DNA of 64,000 bases from Paenimyroides ummariense (GTDB lineage: Bacteria > Bacteroidota > Bacteroidia > Flavobacteriales > Flavobacteriaceae): NCBI RefSeq assembly GCF_900115115.1, contig NZ_FOVI01000008.1, positions 1 through 64,000 on the forward strand, given 5' to 3'. Both the position numbers and the translations under genes were made by a program. Shown here piece by piece: positions 1 to 7,678 of the stretch. How positions within the stretch are numbered: the first letter of the stretch is position 1; each line of letters begins with the position of its first letter. Below the pieces are notes generated by a model. It saw only the letters and a list, made by a program, of their open reading frames with translations, did not search any database and had not been told where the DNA came from.

Positions 1-33
1 TCAAGTTAACAAAATTTGAGGACAATAAAAAAA

Positions 34-60
34 ATCCCCGACAAAAAACATGTCGGGGAT
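34..60 (-). terminator. Rho-independent terminator of the ogt/WYL operon
   Basis: A 10-bp perfect stem (ATCCCCGACA pairing with TGTCGGGGAT) with a 7-nt loop lies about 30 nt past the stop of the WYL regulator. On the minus strand it is followed by a run of seven T. This is a textbook intrinsic terminator. Confidence 0.9.
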
Positions 61-91
61 TATACCAAAGACCTTTTTAGACAGCCTCTTT

Positions 92-1048
92 TTATATCTT
101 TTCAATTGCCTTTTTTAATAAATCGGCAACTATCTGTTTTAATTCTAAAGGTTCAGTGATTTCAGCTTCGGCAGAAAACATTAAAAACCAGCGGGCAAAA
201 TATTGTAAATGAGTTGTAGTTTCAAACGTCAATTCCATTTTATCATTTAATTCTTTTTCTGATACAAAGCCATAGGTATTTCGATCCCAATTAAAATAAT
301 GTGCCGATTTTTTAGGTGCTAAAATTTTAACCGTTGTTTTTAAAACTTCCGTCTGCTTTTTTGCATTCAGAAAATAATCTAATTGTTTGTGTTCGCGATT
401 AAAAGTAACATCAGTATTTAAAATTTGCTTTACACGATCAATTCTAAACTGACGGTAATCATTCCGCAAATAGCAAAAAGCCATAAAGTACCAATAATCA
501 TGTTCGTAAAAAATTCCGATGGGTTCTAAAAGTCGCTTATCAGCTTTACTTTCCCCAGGTTTTTGATATAAAATTTCTATTTGCTTTTTCGATACAATAC
601 TTTCCAGCAAAATTGAAAGAACTTCGTTAGAAGTTTCGTTTGATGTGGTATCGAATATTAAAAACTGATCTTCAATTAAAGCTACATTTTCTTTTTCGCT
701 TGATCGTAAAACCGCTTTCATTTTATGTAAGGCAGACGAAAAATTAAAACTCATTTTTTTATCGGCATACTTTTCCATCAGCTTTTCAGCTATCACAAAA
801 CTAAACGCTTCATCTTTTGTAAAAATGGTAGGTGGAATTCTGTATCCCTCAACCAAAGCATAACCTTTCCCCTGCTCATTATAAATGGGCACCCCAGCAT
901 TTTCCAATGCTTTTATATCGCGATAAATGGTTCGAACACTAACCTAATAACGATCTGCAAATTGTTGTGCCGTAATCCAGTTTCGTGATTGAAGTTGCAC
1001 GTAAATGCTTAAAATACGGTTGAATTTCTTTACATCAAGCTCGCTCAT
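92..1048 (-). pseudogene. YafY-type HTH/WYL transcriptional regulator, interrupted by an in-frame stop
   Basis: The full reading frame begins at the ATG at 1048, 3 nt past the stop of the upstream methyltransferase gene. It encodes an N-terminal HTH_11 domain (…QQFADRY, then VSVRTIYRDIKALE), followed by a WYL domain that binds nucleic acid or a ligand (about residues 140-220 of the intact frame). The frame is broken at codon 35 by TAG (946-944), inside the HTH between ADRY and VSVRT. The remaining 271-codon part has no ATG at its front; its first possible start is a TTG within the conserved KALENAG stretch. Family members are one-piece proteins of about 315-320 aa, so this is probably a recent null allele or a base-call error. 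It could still yield a WYL-only protein from an internal start. Confidence 0.85.
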
Positions 1049-1051
1049 AAA

Positions 1052-1621
1052 CTACAATAAACTTAACTGGGTTTGCTGCAAAGCACCTTCAAGCTGCAAT
1101 AAGGCTTCTTTTCTGTAGATTCCACCTGCGTAACCAACCATTGAACCGTCGCTTCCAATAATTCTGTGACATGGAATTACAATTGCAATTTTATTCAAAC
1201 CATTGGCAGTAGCAACGGCTCGAATCGCTTTTAAATCGCCCAAAACAATTGCCTGATTTTTATAGGTTGATGTGCTTCCATACGGAATTTTAATTAACGA
1301 TTGAAACACTTTCTGCTGAAAATCGGTTCCTGTGAAAACCAATGGAACAGTAAATTCCTGCAGTTTTTTATCGAAATATAAAGTAAGTTCTTCCTTTAAT
1401 TGATTTAGATGTTGGTTTTCTTCTTCAGCAAACTGCGCCTTTAAATTTTCGGCTAACTTTAAAAGTGTTTTTTCTAAATGAATTCGATCGTGAAATTCAG
1501 CCAGACAAATTCCGTTTTCGGTAGCCCCCAAAAACATCAAACCTAATCGAGAATCATAGGTTGTTATGGCAATACGATTTAAATTACCGGTCAATTTTTG
1601 GTTTAGATCTATAAAATTCAT
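1052..1621 (-). CDS. ogt: Methylated-DNA--protein-cysteine methyltransferase
   Basis: This suicide enzyme moves alkyl groups from O6-methylguanine to its own cysteine. The C-terminal DNA-binding domain is complete: FQQKVFQSLIKIPYGSTSTY, the helix with the arginine finger, then the active-site IPCHRII with the nucleophilic cysteine near residue 150, and GYAGG near the end. The N-terminal part (residues 1-75) is the usual short ribonuclease-like domain. At 189 aa it is a normal Ogt/Ada-C length. It is the first gene of a two-gene operon with the broken WYL regulator 3 nt downstream, a pairing that suggests the regulator once controlled a DNA-damage response. Confidence 0.93.
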   Translation of the reverse strand: MNFIDLNQKLTGNLNRIAITTYDSRLGLMFLGATENGICLAEFHDRIHLEKTLLKLAENLKAQFAEEENQHLNQLKEELTLYFDKKLQEFTVPLVFTGTDFQQKVFQSLIKIPYGSTSTYKNQAIVLGDLKAIRAVATANGLNKIAIVIPCHRIIGSDGSMVGYAGGIYRKEALLQLEGALQQTQLSLL

Positions 1622-1638
1622 TCGATAAATTTAATAAA

Positions 1639-1667
1639 AAAAACCTTCTTTTAAAAAGAAGGTTTTT
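1639..1667 (-). terminator. Terminator of the rpsF-rpsR-rplI operon
   Basis: A 13-bp stem (AAAAACCTTCTTT pairing with AAAGAAGGTTTTT) with a 3-nt loop sits between rplI and ogt. A-rich sequence on its left gives a T-rich tail on the minus strand. Confidence 0.85.
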
Positions 1668-1688
1668 AGAATATTGTTTTGCAACTAA

Positions 1689-2129
1689 TTACTCAGCAGC
1701 AACTACTTCGTAAGGTAATTCAACAATTACATCGCGGTGTAAACGTACGTTTGCAGCATATTTACCTAAACGTTTGATTGTACCTGAAGTGATGAATTTT
1801 TTGTCGATTGACTGACCGTTTGATTCTAAAGCAGCAGCAATATCAGCGTTCGTTACCGAACCAAATAATTTTTCACCACCAGCTTTAACAGCGATCTTGA
1901 TCTCTAAAGCTTTTAATGCATCAGCAACTGCGTTAGCGTCAGCAATTAATTTAGCTTCTTTGTGAGCTCTTTGTCTTAAATTTTCTGCTAAAACTTTTTT
2001 TGCAGAAGGTGTAGCCAATACAGCCATACCTTGAGGAATTAAAAAGTTACGACCGTATCCTGGTTTTACAGTTACTACATCGTCTTTAAATCCTAATTTT
2101 TGAACATCTTGTTTTAAGATAATTTCCAT
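1689..2129 (-). CDS. rplI: 50S ribosomal protein L9
   Basis: L9 binds 23S rRNA at the base of the L1 stalk. The N-terminal domain is typical: MEIILKQDVQKLGFKDDVV and GYGRNFLIPQGMA. A connecting helix with lysine- and alanine-rich sequence (residues 45-75) leads into the C-terminal domain with GGEKLFGSVTNADIA. The length of 146 aa is normal. It is the last gene of the conserved rpsF-rpsR-rplI operon, 63 nt after rpsR. That gap can fold so that its last stem ends right at the rplI start codon. Confidence 0.98.
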   Translation of the reverse strand: MEIILKQDVQKLGFKDDVVTVKPGYGRNFLIPQGMAVLATPSAKKVLAENLRQRAHKEAKLIADANAVADALKALEIKIAVKAGGEKLFGSVTNADIAAALESNGQSIDKKFITSGTIKRLGKYAANVRLHRDVIVELPYEVVAAE

Positions 2130-2180
2130 GTTGTTGTCCTTTTTAATAAGAAGTTAGCCCGCCAGTAGCGAGGCAACAAC
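2130..2180 (-). promoter_or_regulatory. Possible structured mRNA element upstream of rplI
   Basis: On the minus strand GTTGTTG (2180-2174) can pair perfectly with CAACAAC (2136-2130), which touches the rplI ATG. Between them lies a short GC-rich hairpin (CTCGC loop GCGGG type, at about 2157-2173) that stands out in this AT-rich operon. The fold could tune rplI translation. This is inferred from base pairing only. Confidence 0.35.
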
Positions 2181-2192
2181 TTTAATTTGTTA

Positions 2193-2489
2193 TTATTTTA
2201 ATAAATCTGCAACGTAAGGCATTAAAGCTAAATGACGTGCACGTTTTACAGCTACAGATACTTTTCTTTGGTATTTTAAAGAAGTTCCTGTTAAACGACG
2301 TGGCAAAATTTTACCTTGCTCGTTAACGAATTTCAATAAGAAATCAGCATCTTTATAATCGATGTATTTGATTCCAGATTTTTTGAAACGACAATATTTT
2401 TTAGTTTTGTTAGTTTCAATGTTTAAAGGCGTTAAATATCTGATATCTCCGTCTTTTTTACCTTTTGCAGATTGCTCAATGTTTGACAT
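2193..2489 (-). CDS. rpsR: 30S ribosomal protein S18
   Basis: S18 sits on the 30S platform and pairs with S6. The core [31 protein letters not shown] and the C-terminal part [17 protein letters not shown] are the diagnostic S18 sequence. The product is 98 aa, with a short lysine-rich N-terminal extension normal for Bacteroidota. It lies 5 nt after rpsF and is co-transcribed with it. Confidence 0.98.
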   Translation of the reverse strand: MSNIEQSAKGKKDGDIRYLTPLNIETNKTKKYCRFKKSGIKYIDYKDADFLLKFVNEQGKILPRRLTGTSLKYQRKVSVAVKRARHLALMPYVADLLK

Positions 2490-2494
2490 GATAA

Positions 2495-2836
2495 TTACGC
2501 TTTTTTAGTTTTTAATTTTTCTCTTCTTCTTTCTGCCCAAGAAATAGCATGCTTGTCTAAAGCTACTGTTAAGAAACGCATGATTCTTTCGTCACGACGG
2601 AATTCTGTTTCTAAACCAATGATTGCATCACCTGGTACAGTGTACTCGAATAAATGGTAAAAACCACTTTTTTTGTTTTGAATTTCGTAAGCTAATTTTT
2701 TTAAGCCCCAATCTTCTTTAGAGATCATTTTAGCCCCTTTTGAAGCAAGAAAATCTTCGAATTTCTGTACTGTTTCCTTTACCTGAGTTTCAGATAAAAC
2801 GGGATTCAAAATGAAAACAGTTTCATAATGATTCAT
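2495..2836 (-). CDS. rpsF: 30S ribosomal protein S6
   Basis: S6 is recognised by [16 protein letters not shown] at the N-terminus, the middle [23 protein letters not shown], and a basic C-terminus. The length of 113 aa is in the normal range. It is the first gene of rpsF-rpsR-rplI, and a strong flavobacterial promoter lies about 35 nt upstream of the start. Confidence 0.98.
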   Translation of the reverse strand: MNHYETVFILNPVLSETQVKETVQKFEDFLASKGAKMISKEDWGLKKLAYEIQNKKSGFYHLFEYTVPGDAIIGLETEFRRDERIMRFLTVALDKHAISWAERRREKLKTKKA

Positions 2837-2870
2837 AATAACTATATTTAATTTGTTATAAAATTGGGTG

Positions 2871-2902
2871 CAAATATATAACAGTTTATTGTTTTTAGCA
2901 AA
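2871..2902 (-). promoter_or_regulatory. Flavobacterial promoter of rpsF
   Basis: On the minus strand TTTG (2902-2899) is followed after 20 nt by TATATTTG (2878-2871). This matches the Bacteroidota -33/-7 consensus (TTTG, about 19 nt, TAnnTTTG) and lies 35 nt before the rpsF ATG. Confidence 0.75.
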
Positions 2903-2930
2903 TGGTTTTGAAATTTATTTTTGATATGTG

Positions 2931-2958
2931 GGATGTTGGGTGTAAGATGCTGGATGTT
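2931..2958. repeat. Degenerate GATGTTGGGTGT-type repeat, downstream flank of the S23 gene
   Basis: The stretch reads ggatgttgggtg, taagatgc, tggatgtt on the plus strand. The same motif recurs in inverted orientation at 3431-3460, so the S23-family gene lies between two copies of an imperfect inverted repeat. Confidence 0.6.
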
Positions 2959-2990
2959 TAATATGATTGCTGGTAAAATTGAATAAACCA

Positions 2991-3347
2991 TTAACTTTTA
3001 AGTTTTGTTTTGAAAGCAATAATCATATTCATTAAATGATAAGCTTCGTTGTAATATTTTTCAAAAGATTGATTATCCATATACCCTCTGTATTTAGCTT
3101 TATACAAACAAGTTACTACTTCTGCTAATGACTGAACAGAATAATTTAAGAATCGATTATACTCTGTATTTGATTGCATAATGGATCCTTCAGAGATATT
3201 TAAGGCTATTGAATCTGATGCACGAATTATTTGAGATGATAAATTGTAGATTTCTATTTTTGGAAACTGTAAGGATAATTTGTAAATATCCTCTCCAAAA
3301 CTCATAGCCTTTTGCCAAATTTGTAGCTTTTCAAATTTAAAACTCAT
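2991..3347 (-). CDS. Four-helix bundle protein, S23/IVP family
   Basis: The protein belongs to the 23S rRNA intervening-sequence (S23) four-helix bundle family, related to diversity-generating-retroelement Avd proteins. Typical sequence: FEKLQIWQKAMSFGEDIYKL, FPKIEIYNLSSQIIRASDSIALNISEG, and NYSVQSLAEVVTCLYKA. The ATG at 3347 (MSFKFEKLQ) is preferred because family members start there; an upstream ATG would add 12 hydrophobic residues. The product is 118 aa. In this phylum such genes often stand alone in protein-coding regions, not in rRNA, and their function is unknown. No reverse transcriptase is nearby. Short degenerate repeats flank the gene on both sides. Confidence 0.85.
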   Translation of the reverse strand: MSFKFEKLQIWQKAMSFGEDIYKLSLQFPKIEIYNLSSQIIRASDSIALNISEGSIMQSNTEYNRFLNYSVQSLAEVVTCLYKAKYRGYMDNQSFEKYYNEAYHLMNMIIAFKTKLKS

Positions 3348-3384
3348 AATAACGATATTTAAAATGAAGATAATAAAAAACATC

Positions 3385-3428
3385 CCTCTTCAAACATACA
3401 CATACCTCTTCAAATATACCTCTTCAAA
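3385..3428. repeat. Three copies of CCTCTTCAAA upstream of the S23 gene
   Basis: The 10-mer CCTCTTCAAA occurs at 3385-3394, 3405-3414 and 3419-3428. On the minus strand two copies form the TTTG end of -7-like boxes (TATATTTG and TATGTTTG), so the repeats overlap the likely promoter of the S23 gene. Confidence 0.6.
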
Positions 3429-3442
3429 GATCCTGCATCAAA
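3411..3442 (-). promoter_or_regulatory. Promoter of the S23-family gene
   Basis: On the minus strand TTTG (3442-3439) and TATATTTG (3418-3411) are separated by 20 nt, matching the flavobacterial consensus. The -33 part falls inside the flanking repeat. Confidence 0.55.
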
Positions 3443-3460
3443 CACCCAACACCCAACATC
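3431..3460. repeat. Degenerate GATGTTGGGTGT-type repeat, upstream flank of the S23 gene
   Basis: On the minus strand this reads gatgttgggtg, ttgggtgtttg, atgcagga. It is an inverted, longer relative of the repeat at 2931-2958 and contains the 7-mer TTGGGTG twice. Confidence 0.6.
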
Positions 3461-5911
3461 TCAATAAAAATCAACGCTTATAGTTGTTTTTACGCTTTTA
3501 TACATACCGATTGTTTCTAAACTATTAATGCTTTTTTGAATAGCTGTCTTTAAAACATTTACCGGTTTGTTAAGCGGAAGTTTTATTAAAACAATCTGGA
3601 TATACTGATTCCGGATTCTGTTTATTGATGGTTCTTGTGGACCCAAAACTAAAATTCCGTTTATATTGTTCCGCATATTGGTTGCCAACCAAGTTGATGC
3701 CTCTTTTACTTTATTAAAATCGGTATGCTTCATTTGCAAACGTATCAAACGATAAAACGGTGGATATTTAAAGTTCAATCGTTCGTACATCTGCTCTTTA
3801 AACATTGCTTTATAATCGTTTTGGGTAACCTGTTGTATGGTGTTGTGGTACGGATTATAAGTTTGGATCAATACTTTTCCTTGTTTGTTTTTTCTACCTG
3901 CACGACCCGCAACCTGAGTCATTAACTGATACGCACGTTCATAAGCTCGGAAATCGGGAAAGGTAAGCATACTGTCGGCATTCATGATACCCACGAGTGA
4001 AACATTGTCAAAATCGAGTCCCTTTGCCAACATCTGTGTTCCAACCATAATATCAATTTCACGGTTTTTAAATCCATCTATCAATCGCTCAAAAGCAAAT
4101 TTTCCTCGGGTGGTATCCTGATCCATTCGGGCAATTTGTTTGTTTGGAAAAATTGATCGTAACGCATCTTCTATCTGTTCGGTTCCCAATCCTTTGGTAG
4201 TCAATTCAGTACTATGGCAACTATGGCATTTTGTAGGCATTGACATGGTGTAGCCGCAATAATGACACTTTAAATAATTTTGTCGTTTATAATAGGTTAA
4301 ACTTACATCGCATGAAGTACAATGCGGCACGTTTCCGCAGGTTAAACATTCTAAAACAGGCGAATATCCTCTACGGTTTTGAAACAATAAAACCTGCTCA
4401 CCGTTGTAAAGTGCTTCGGTAATGGCATCGATCAATTTTATACTGAAAATTCCGTTTATTTCTTTTTTTCTGCGTGCTTCTTTTAGATCGACCAAAACAA
4501 TTTCAGGCAATTGCACATTTGTAAAACGCTGGTTTAATTCTACATAGCCATATTTTTGTTGATACGAATTGTAGTAACTTTCTAAACTTGGAGTTGCCGA
4601 TCCTAATAAAACTTTTGCTTGAAACATCTTCGCCAAAACAATAGCAGCATCGCGCGTATGGAAACGTGGTGCAGGATCGACCTGTTTGTAGCTTGCTTCG
4701 TGTTCTTCATCGACAATAATTAACTGCAGATTTTTAAACGGAAGAAAAACCGATGAACGTGAACCTATGACAACTTGGGCATTTTCGGTATGATTCAACA
4801 CATGCTGATACACTTCTACCCTTTCGTTTTCGGAATATTTAGAATTGTAAACCGCAACTTTGTTTCCGAAATAAGCCGTTAAACGCTGCACCAATTGAGT
4901 AGTTAAACCAATTTCGGGAACTAAAAATAAGGCTTGCTGATTTTTTTCGATACATTCTTGTATCAATTTTATGTAGATTTCGGTTTTTCCGGCACCCGTT
5001 ACAGCGTTTAACAAGGTTACATCGTGCTTTTCAAACTGATTTTTTATTGATTGAATAGCTGTTGTTTGTGCTTCGGTAAACTGAATATCATTCAAAAAAG
5101 CATCGGTAAACTGCACGCGATCTTCGGCTAACGTATAAACCGTGAAAATCTGTTTTTTCTCCAGATTACTAAAAATAGCAGTTGAAACTTCTGCTTCTTT
5201 TAATAATTCTTTTAACTCGATTGTTGCTTTTTGCGTACTTAACTGAAAATACTTTAGAACAAGCGCTCGTTGTTTTTCGGTTTTTAATTCGTTATCTAAA
5301 AGATTTATTAGCTTACTTTCTTCTTTATAATTATCATGTAATGCAACGTATTTAACCAGTTTTGGTTTGTATTTTTCGTGAATGTGCTGGTTTAAATAGA
5401 TAATATCTTTTTTCAATAATTCATCAATAACACCAAAAACTTTCTTTTTGTTTAGAATATTCTGAACCTCATCAAACCGAAGAATGGGCTGCTGTTCAAA
5501 AGCTTCGTATAATAAAAATTCATCATCTGTCAATGATCTTAAATCAACAACTAAATCACGGTTTAAACTCAAGATTGTTTCGCTTTCCAACAAAAAAGCA
5601 CTCGGCAATGCCGCTTTGTAAACTTCGCCCAACGAACACATATAATATTGCGAAATCCATTGCCAAAATTCTATTTGAATTTGAGTTACAATCGGTTTTT
5701 CATCTATAATCGTATGAATATCTTTAGCTTCGTAAAGCTGTGGTTTCTGGTTGTGTTTGTTCAACACCAATGCGGTATAAACTAAACGTTTGCCAAACGG
5801 AACGGCAACGCGCATGCCCTGCTGCAAAAAATTGTATTCTGCCTGCGAAACCCTATATGTAAAAGTAGTTGTTACTGCTATGGGTACAATAACATCTATA
5901 AAATAGTCCAT
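3461..5911 (-). CDS. priA: Primosomal protein N' (replication restart helicase PriA)
   Basis: PriA reloads the replisome at stalled forks. The start chosen is the ATG at 5911 (MDYFIDVIVPIAV), which matches family N-termini; a start further up would add eight residues. Seen in order: the 3'-end binding domain with MRVAVPFGKR, the helicase Walker A VTGAGKTE near residue 310, the DEEH box (IIVDEEHEASYKQ), and LLGSATPS. Then come zinc-binding cysteine pairs (CLTCGNVPHCTSC and CHYCGY with CHSC) and motifs V/VI (VGTQMLAKGLDFDNV, QVAGRAGR). The product is 816 aa, full length. No clear terminator follows; the S23 repeats begin near its stop. Confidence 0.97.
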   Translation of the reverse strand: MDYFIDVIVPIAVTTTFTYRVSQAEYNFLQQGMRVAVPFGKRLVYTALVLNKHNQKPQLYEAKDIHTIIDEKPIVTQIQIEFWQWISQYYMCSLGEVYKAALPSAFLLESETILSLNRDLVVDLRSLTDDEFLLYEAFEQQPILRFDEVQNILNKKKVFGVIDELLKKDIIYLNQHIHEKYKPKLVKYVALHDNYKEESKLINLLDNELKTEKQRALVLKYFQLSTQKATIELKELLKEAEVSTAIFSNLEKKQIFTVYTLAEDRVQFTDAFLNDIQFTEAQTTAIQSIKNQFEKHDVTLLNAVTGAGKTEIYIKLIQECIEKNQQALFLVPEIGLTTQLVQRLTAYFGNKVAVYNSKYSENERVEVYQHVLNHTENAQVVIGSRSSVFLPFKNLQLIIVDEEHEASYKQVDPAPRFHTRDAAIVLAKMFQAKVLLGSATPSLESYYNSYQQKYGYVELNQRFTNVQLPEIVLVDLKEARRKKEINGIFSIKLIDAITEALYNGEQVLLFQNRRGYSPVLECLTCGNVPHCTSCDVSLTYYKRQNYLKCHYCGYTMSMPTKCHSCHSTELTTKGLGTEQIEDALRSIFPNKQIARMDQDTTRGKFAFERLIDGFKNREIDIMVGTQMLAKGLDFDNVSLVGIMNADSMLTFPDFRAYERAYQLMTQVAGRAGRKNKQGKVLIQTYNPYHNTIQQVTQNDYKAMFKEQMYERLNFKYPPFYRLIRLQMKHTDFNKVKEASTWLATNMRNNINGILVLGPQEPSINRIRNQYIQIVLIKLPLNKPVNVLKTAIQKSINSLETIGMYKSVKTTISVDFY

Positions 5912-5968
5912 AAAACAAAGATATAATAATAACAAAAAACTCTGACATTGTTTTGTATTAGAATTGCT

Positions 5969-7111
5969 TTATCTTATAATTCTAAAAGGTTCAACATTAT
6001 CAATTAAAACTAATCCGTCAACAACATTCCATAAATTCATATTGTAAAAAGTATGCCCTAACAATCTTGAATGAATAGTATTTTTAAGTGGATAATTTTG
6101 CGAAGTTACAAAGTTTTCATGCTTACGTTCTTTGCTGATAAGAGCTTCGATTGAATTATCGATTACCTGATCTATTTTAACCGGTTTATTAAACATGCTT
6201 AATTTATTGCCTGATAATGCTGAATAGGCTATAAAATAGTATTCTGAAGAAAATGCTTCGTTTAAATACCAACCCAACGGATATCTATTATCCAAATAAC
6301 CCGGAGTATAAATATCTTTAGGTGATTTTAATAAATGAGTGCTTGATCCAAAGAGAATAATTTTACTATCTGCAAAGTTTTTTCTTAAAAAACCTACATT
6401 TTTTGCCATCATAAAATCTCTGTTGTTGTGACTATCTCCAGATAGATTTTCAGGATCATAAGATAATATTGTAAGTGCCTGAACAAAATATTTATCATCT
6501 ATACTAACAGGATTAAACGTTTCAAGAATTCTTTTAGAATAATAATGCATTTTAGAACGAACTTTTTTATTATTTCTTAAAAAAACTCTATGGTCTGTAT
6601 GTGAGCCTTTCTCAACTATATTGACAAAATCTTCTTTTTCTTCTGCAGATAAACTGCTTACTTTTTTTAAATCTTCTTTTAAATAGGTACTAAATACTGA
6701 TCCTGAAAAATGTACATCAAACCCTGTAAATAAAACGGTTTTCCCCTTTTTATTCTGCTCATATAAAAAGTCATACAACTCTTTCATAATATCAGCATTT
6801 AATTGGCTGTACATTGCTTTTTCTATATACGAATAATCTTTGGTTTTTAAGAAACTTTTAAAACCATGATAAATTTCATAGAAATTTCCTTCAATCGCTA
6901 TTATAGAGAAGTCTTTTTCTTGAACTAATTTTTTAATTAAATCTATACGATACTTTGTTAAGGTGCTTTCTTGATGCGTAGGATCTCCAAGCCCTATAAT
7001 TTTAACTTCATTGGGAATAGAAGTCGCTATGGTTTTATTTATTGGATAATTGATATTTTGACTAAACGAGTAATTAAATAGCAATAGAAAGCCAAGCAAA
7101 TATTTTGTCAT
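5969..7111 (-). CDS. Erythromycin esterase-like secreted protein
   Basis: The protein carries an N-terminal signal peptide (MTKYLLGFLLLFNYSFS) and the erythromycin-esterase fold. GLGDPTHQES has His46, Arg55 follows, and AIEGNF has Glu74, matching the family's active-site His, Arg and Glu. The family's GE..H motif has Asp in place of Glu here. The later HN.H motif appears reduced to a single histidine (FGSSTHLLKSP). The length of 380 aa is close to Ere enzymes. Many Bacteroidota have such homologues, usually not macrolide-resistance enzymes, so a different esterase or hydrolase role is likely. It stands alone between priA and the nadC operon. Confidence 0.8.
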   Translation of the reverse strand: MTKYLLGFLLLFNYSFSQNINYPINKTIATSIPNEVKIIGLGDPTHQESTLTKYRIDLIKKLVQEKDFSIIAIEGNFYEIYHGFKSFLKTKDYSYIEKAMYSQLNADIMKELYDFLYEQNKKGKTVLFTGFDVHFSGSVFSTYLKEDLKKVSSLSAEEKEDFVNIVEKGSHTDHRVFLRNNKKVRSKMHYYSKRILETFNPVSIDDKYFVQALTILSYDPENLSGDSHNNRDFMMAKNVGFLRKNFADSKIILFGSSTHLLKSPKDIYTPGYLDNRYPLGWYLNEAFSSEYYFIAYSALSGNKLSMFNKPVKIDQVIDNSIEALISKERKHENFVTSQNYPLKNTIHSRLLGHTFYNMNLWNVVDGLVLIDNVEPFRIIR

Positions 7112-7196
7112 AATTTAAGTTTTTAAAGGTTATGACAAATCTAATATTTTAGGTAAGTATGTTAGAAGTAATAAAATATAAACTGTTGTTAAAATA

Positions 7197-7234
7197 AAAA
7201 GCACTTCATTAAAATATGTTAAAGAAGTGCTTTT
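7197..7234 (-). terminator. Terminator of the nadC-yihY-DUF2147 operon
   Basis: An 11-bp stem (AAAAGCACTTC with GAAGTGCTTTT) and a 16-nt loop lie 19 nt past the stop of the DUF2147 gene. The left flank is A-rich, giving T residues on the minus strand. Confidence 0.75.
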
Positions 7235-7252
7235 AAATTGTTTATTTGAAAA

Positions 7253-7678
7253 TTACTTAACGCGAACCCAGGTTTGTGTGCGTCCTAAAGCTTGAATACC
7301 AACATAGCCGCGAACGTCTAATTTATCGGATCCGTTTAATTTTAAGGCACATTTATATTCTTTTCCTGATGAAGGATCGGTAATTGTACCACCCGAATAT
7401 TCTTTGCCATCTTTAGAAAGTCCTTTTATAATTGTTAACCCCTTAATTGGTTTGCCTTTATCGGCACCCGGACATTTATCGCATTTGGCATCTTTTTTAT
7501 CGGTTAAAATTTCTACTACTTTTCCATAAATTTTTCCGTTTTTTTCAGAAATTTCTACAATCGATTTTGGTTTACCGGTTTCATCGTCAATTGTTTTCCA
7601 CTTACCCGTTACTGTTTGCGCATGCATGCTTAAAGCTGCAAATGCTGTTAACACAAAAGTTGCAATTACATTTTTCAT
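7253..7678 (-). CDS. DUF2147 domain secreted protein
   Basis: A signal peptide (residues 1-20, ending MHAQ) precedes a DUF2147 domain, recognised by VTGKWKTIDDETGKPKSIVEI, the CDKCPG motif and the closing GRTQTWVRV. The function is unknown; homologues are small periplasmic beta-sheet proteins. It overlaps the upstream yihY-like gene by 4 nt (ATGA), so translation is probably coupled. Confidence 0.88.
   Translation of the reverse strand: MKNVIATFVLTAFAALSMHAQTVTGKWKTIDDETGKPKSIVEISEKNGKIYGKVVEILTDKKDAKCDKCPGADKGKPIKGLTIIKGLSKDGKEYSGGTITDPSSGKEYKCALKLNGSDKLDVRGYVGIQALGRTQTWVRVK

Noticed and set aside
2991..3347. Diversity-generating retroelement, because of the Avd-like four-helix protein
   Set aside because: No reverse transcriptase, template repeat or variable repeat was seen in the neighbourhood.
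3385..3428. CRISPR or iteron array from the three CCTCTTCAAA copies
   Set aside because: Spacing is irregular (20 and 14 bp), the unit is only 10 bp, and they overlap promoter boxes.
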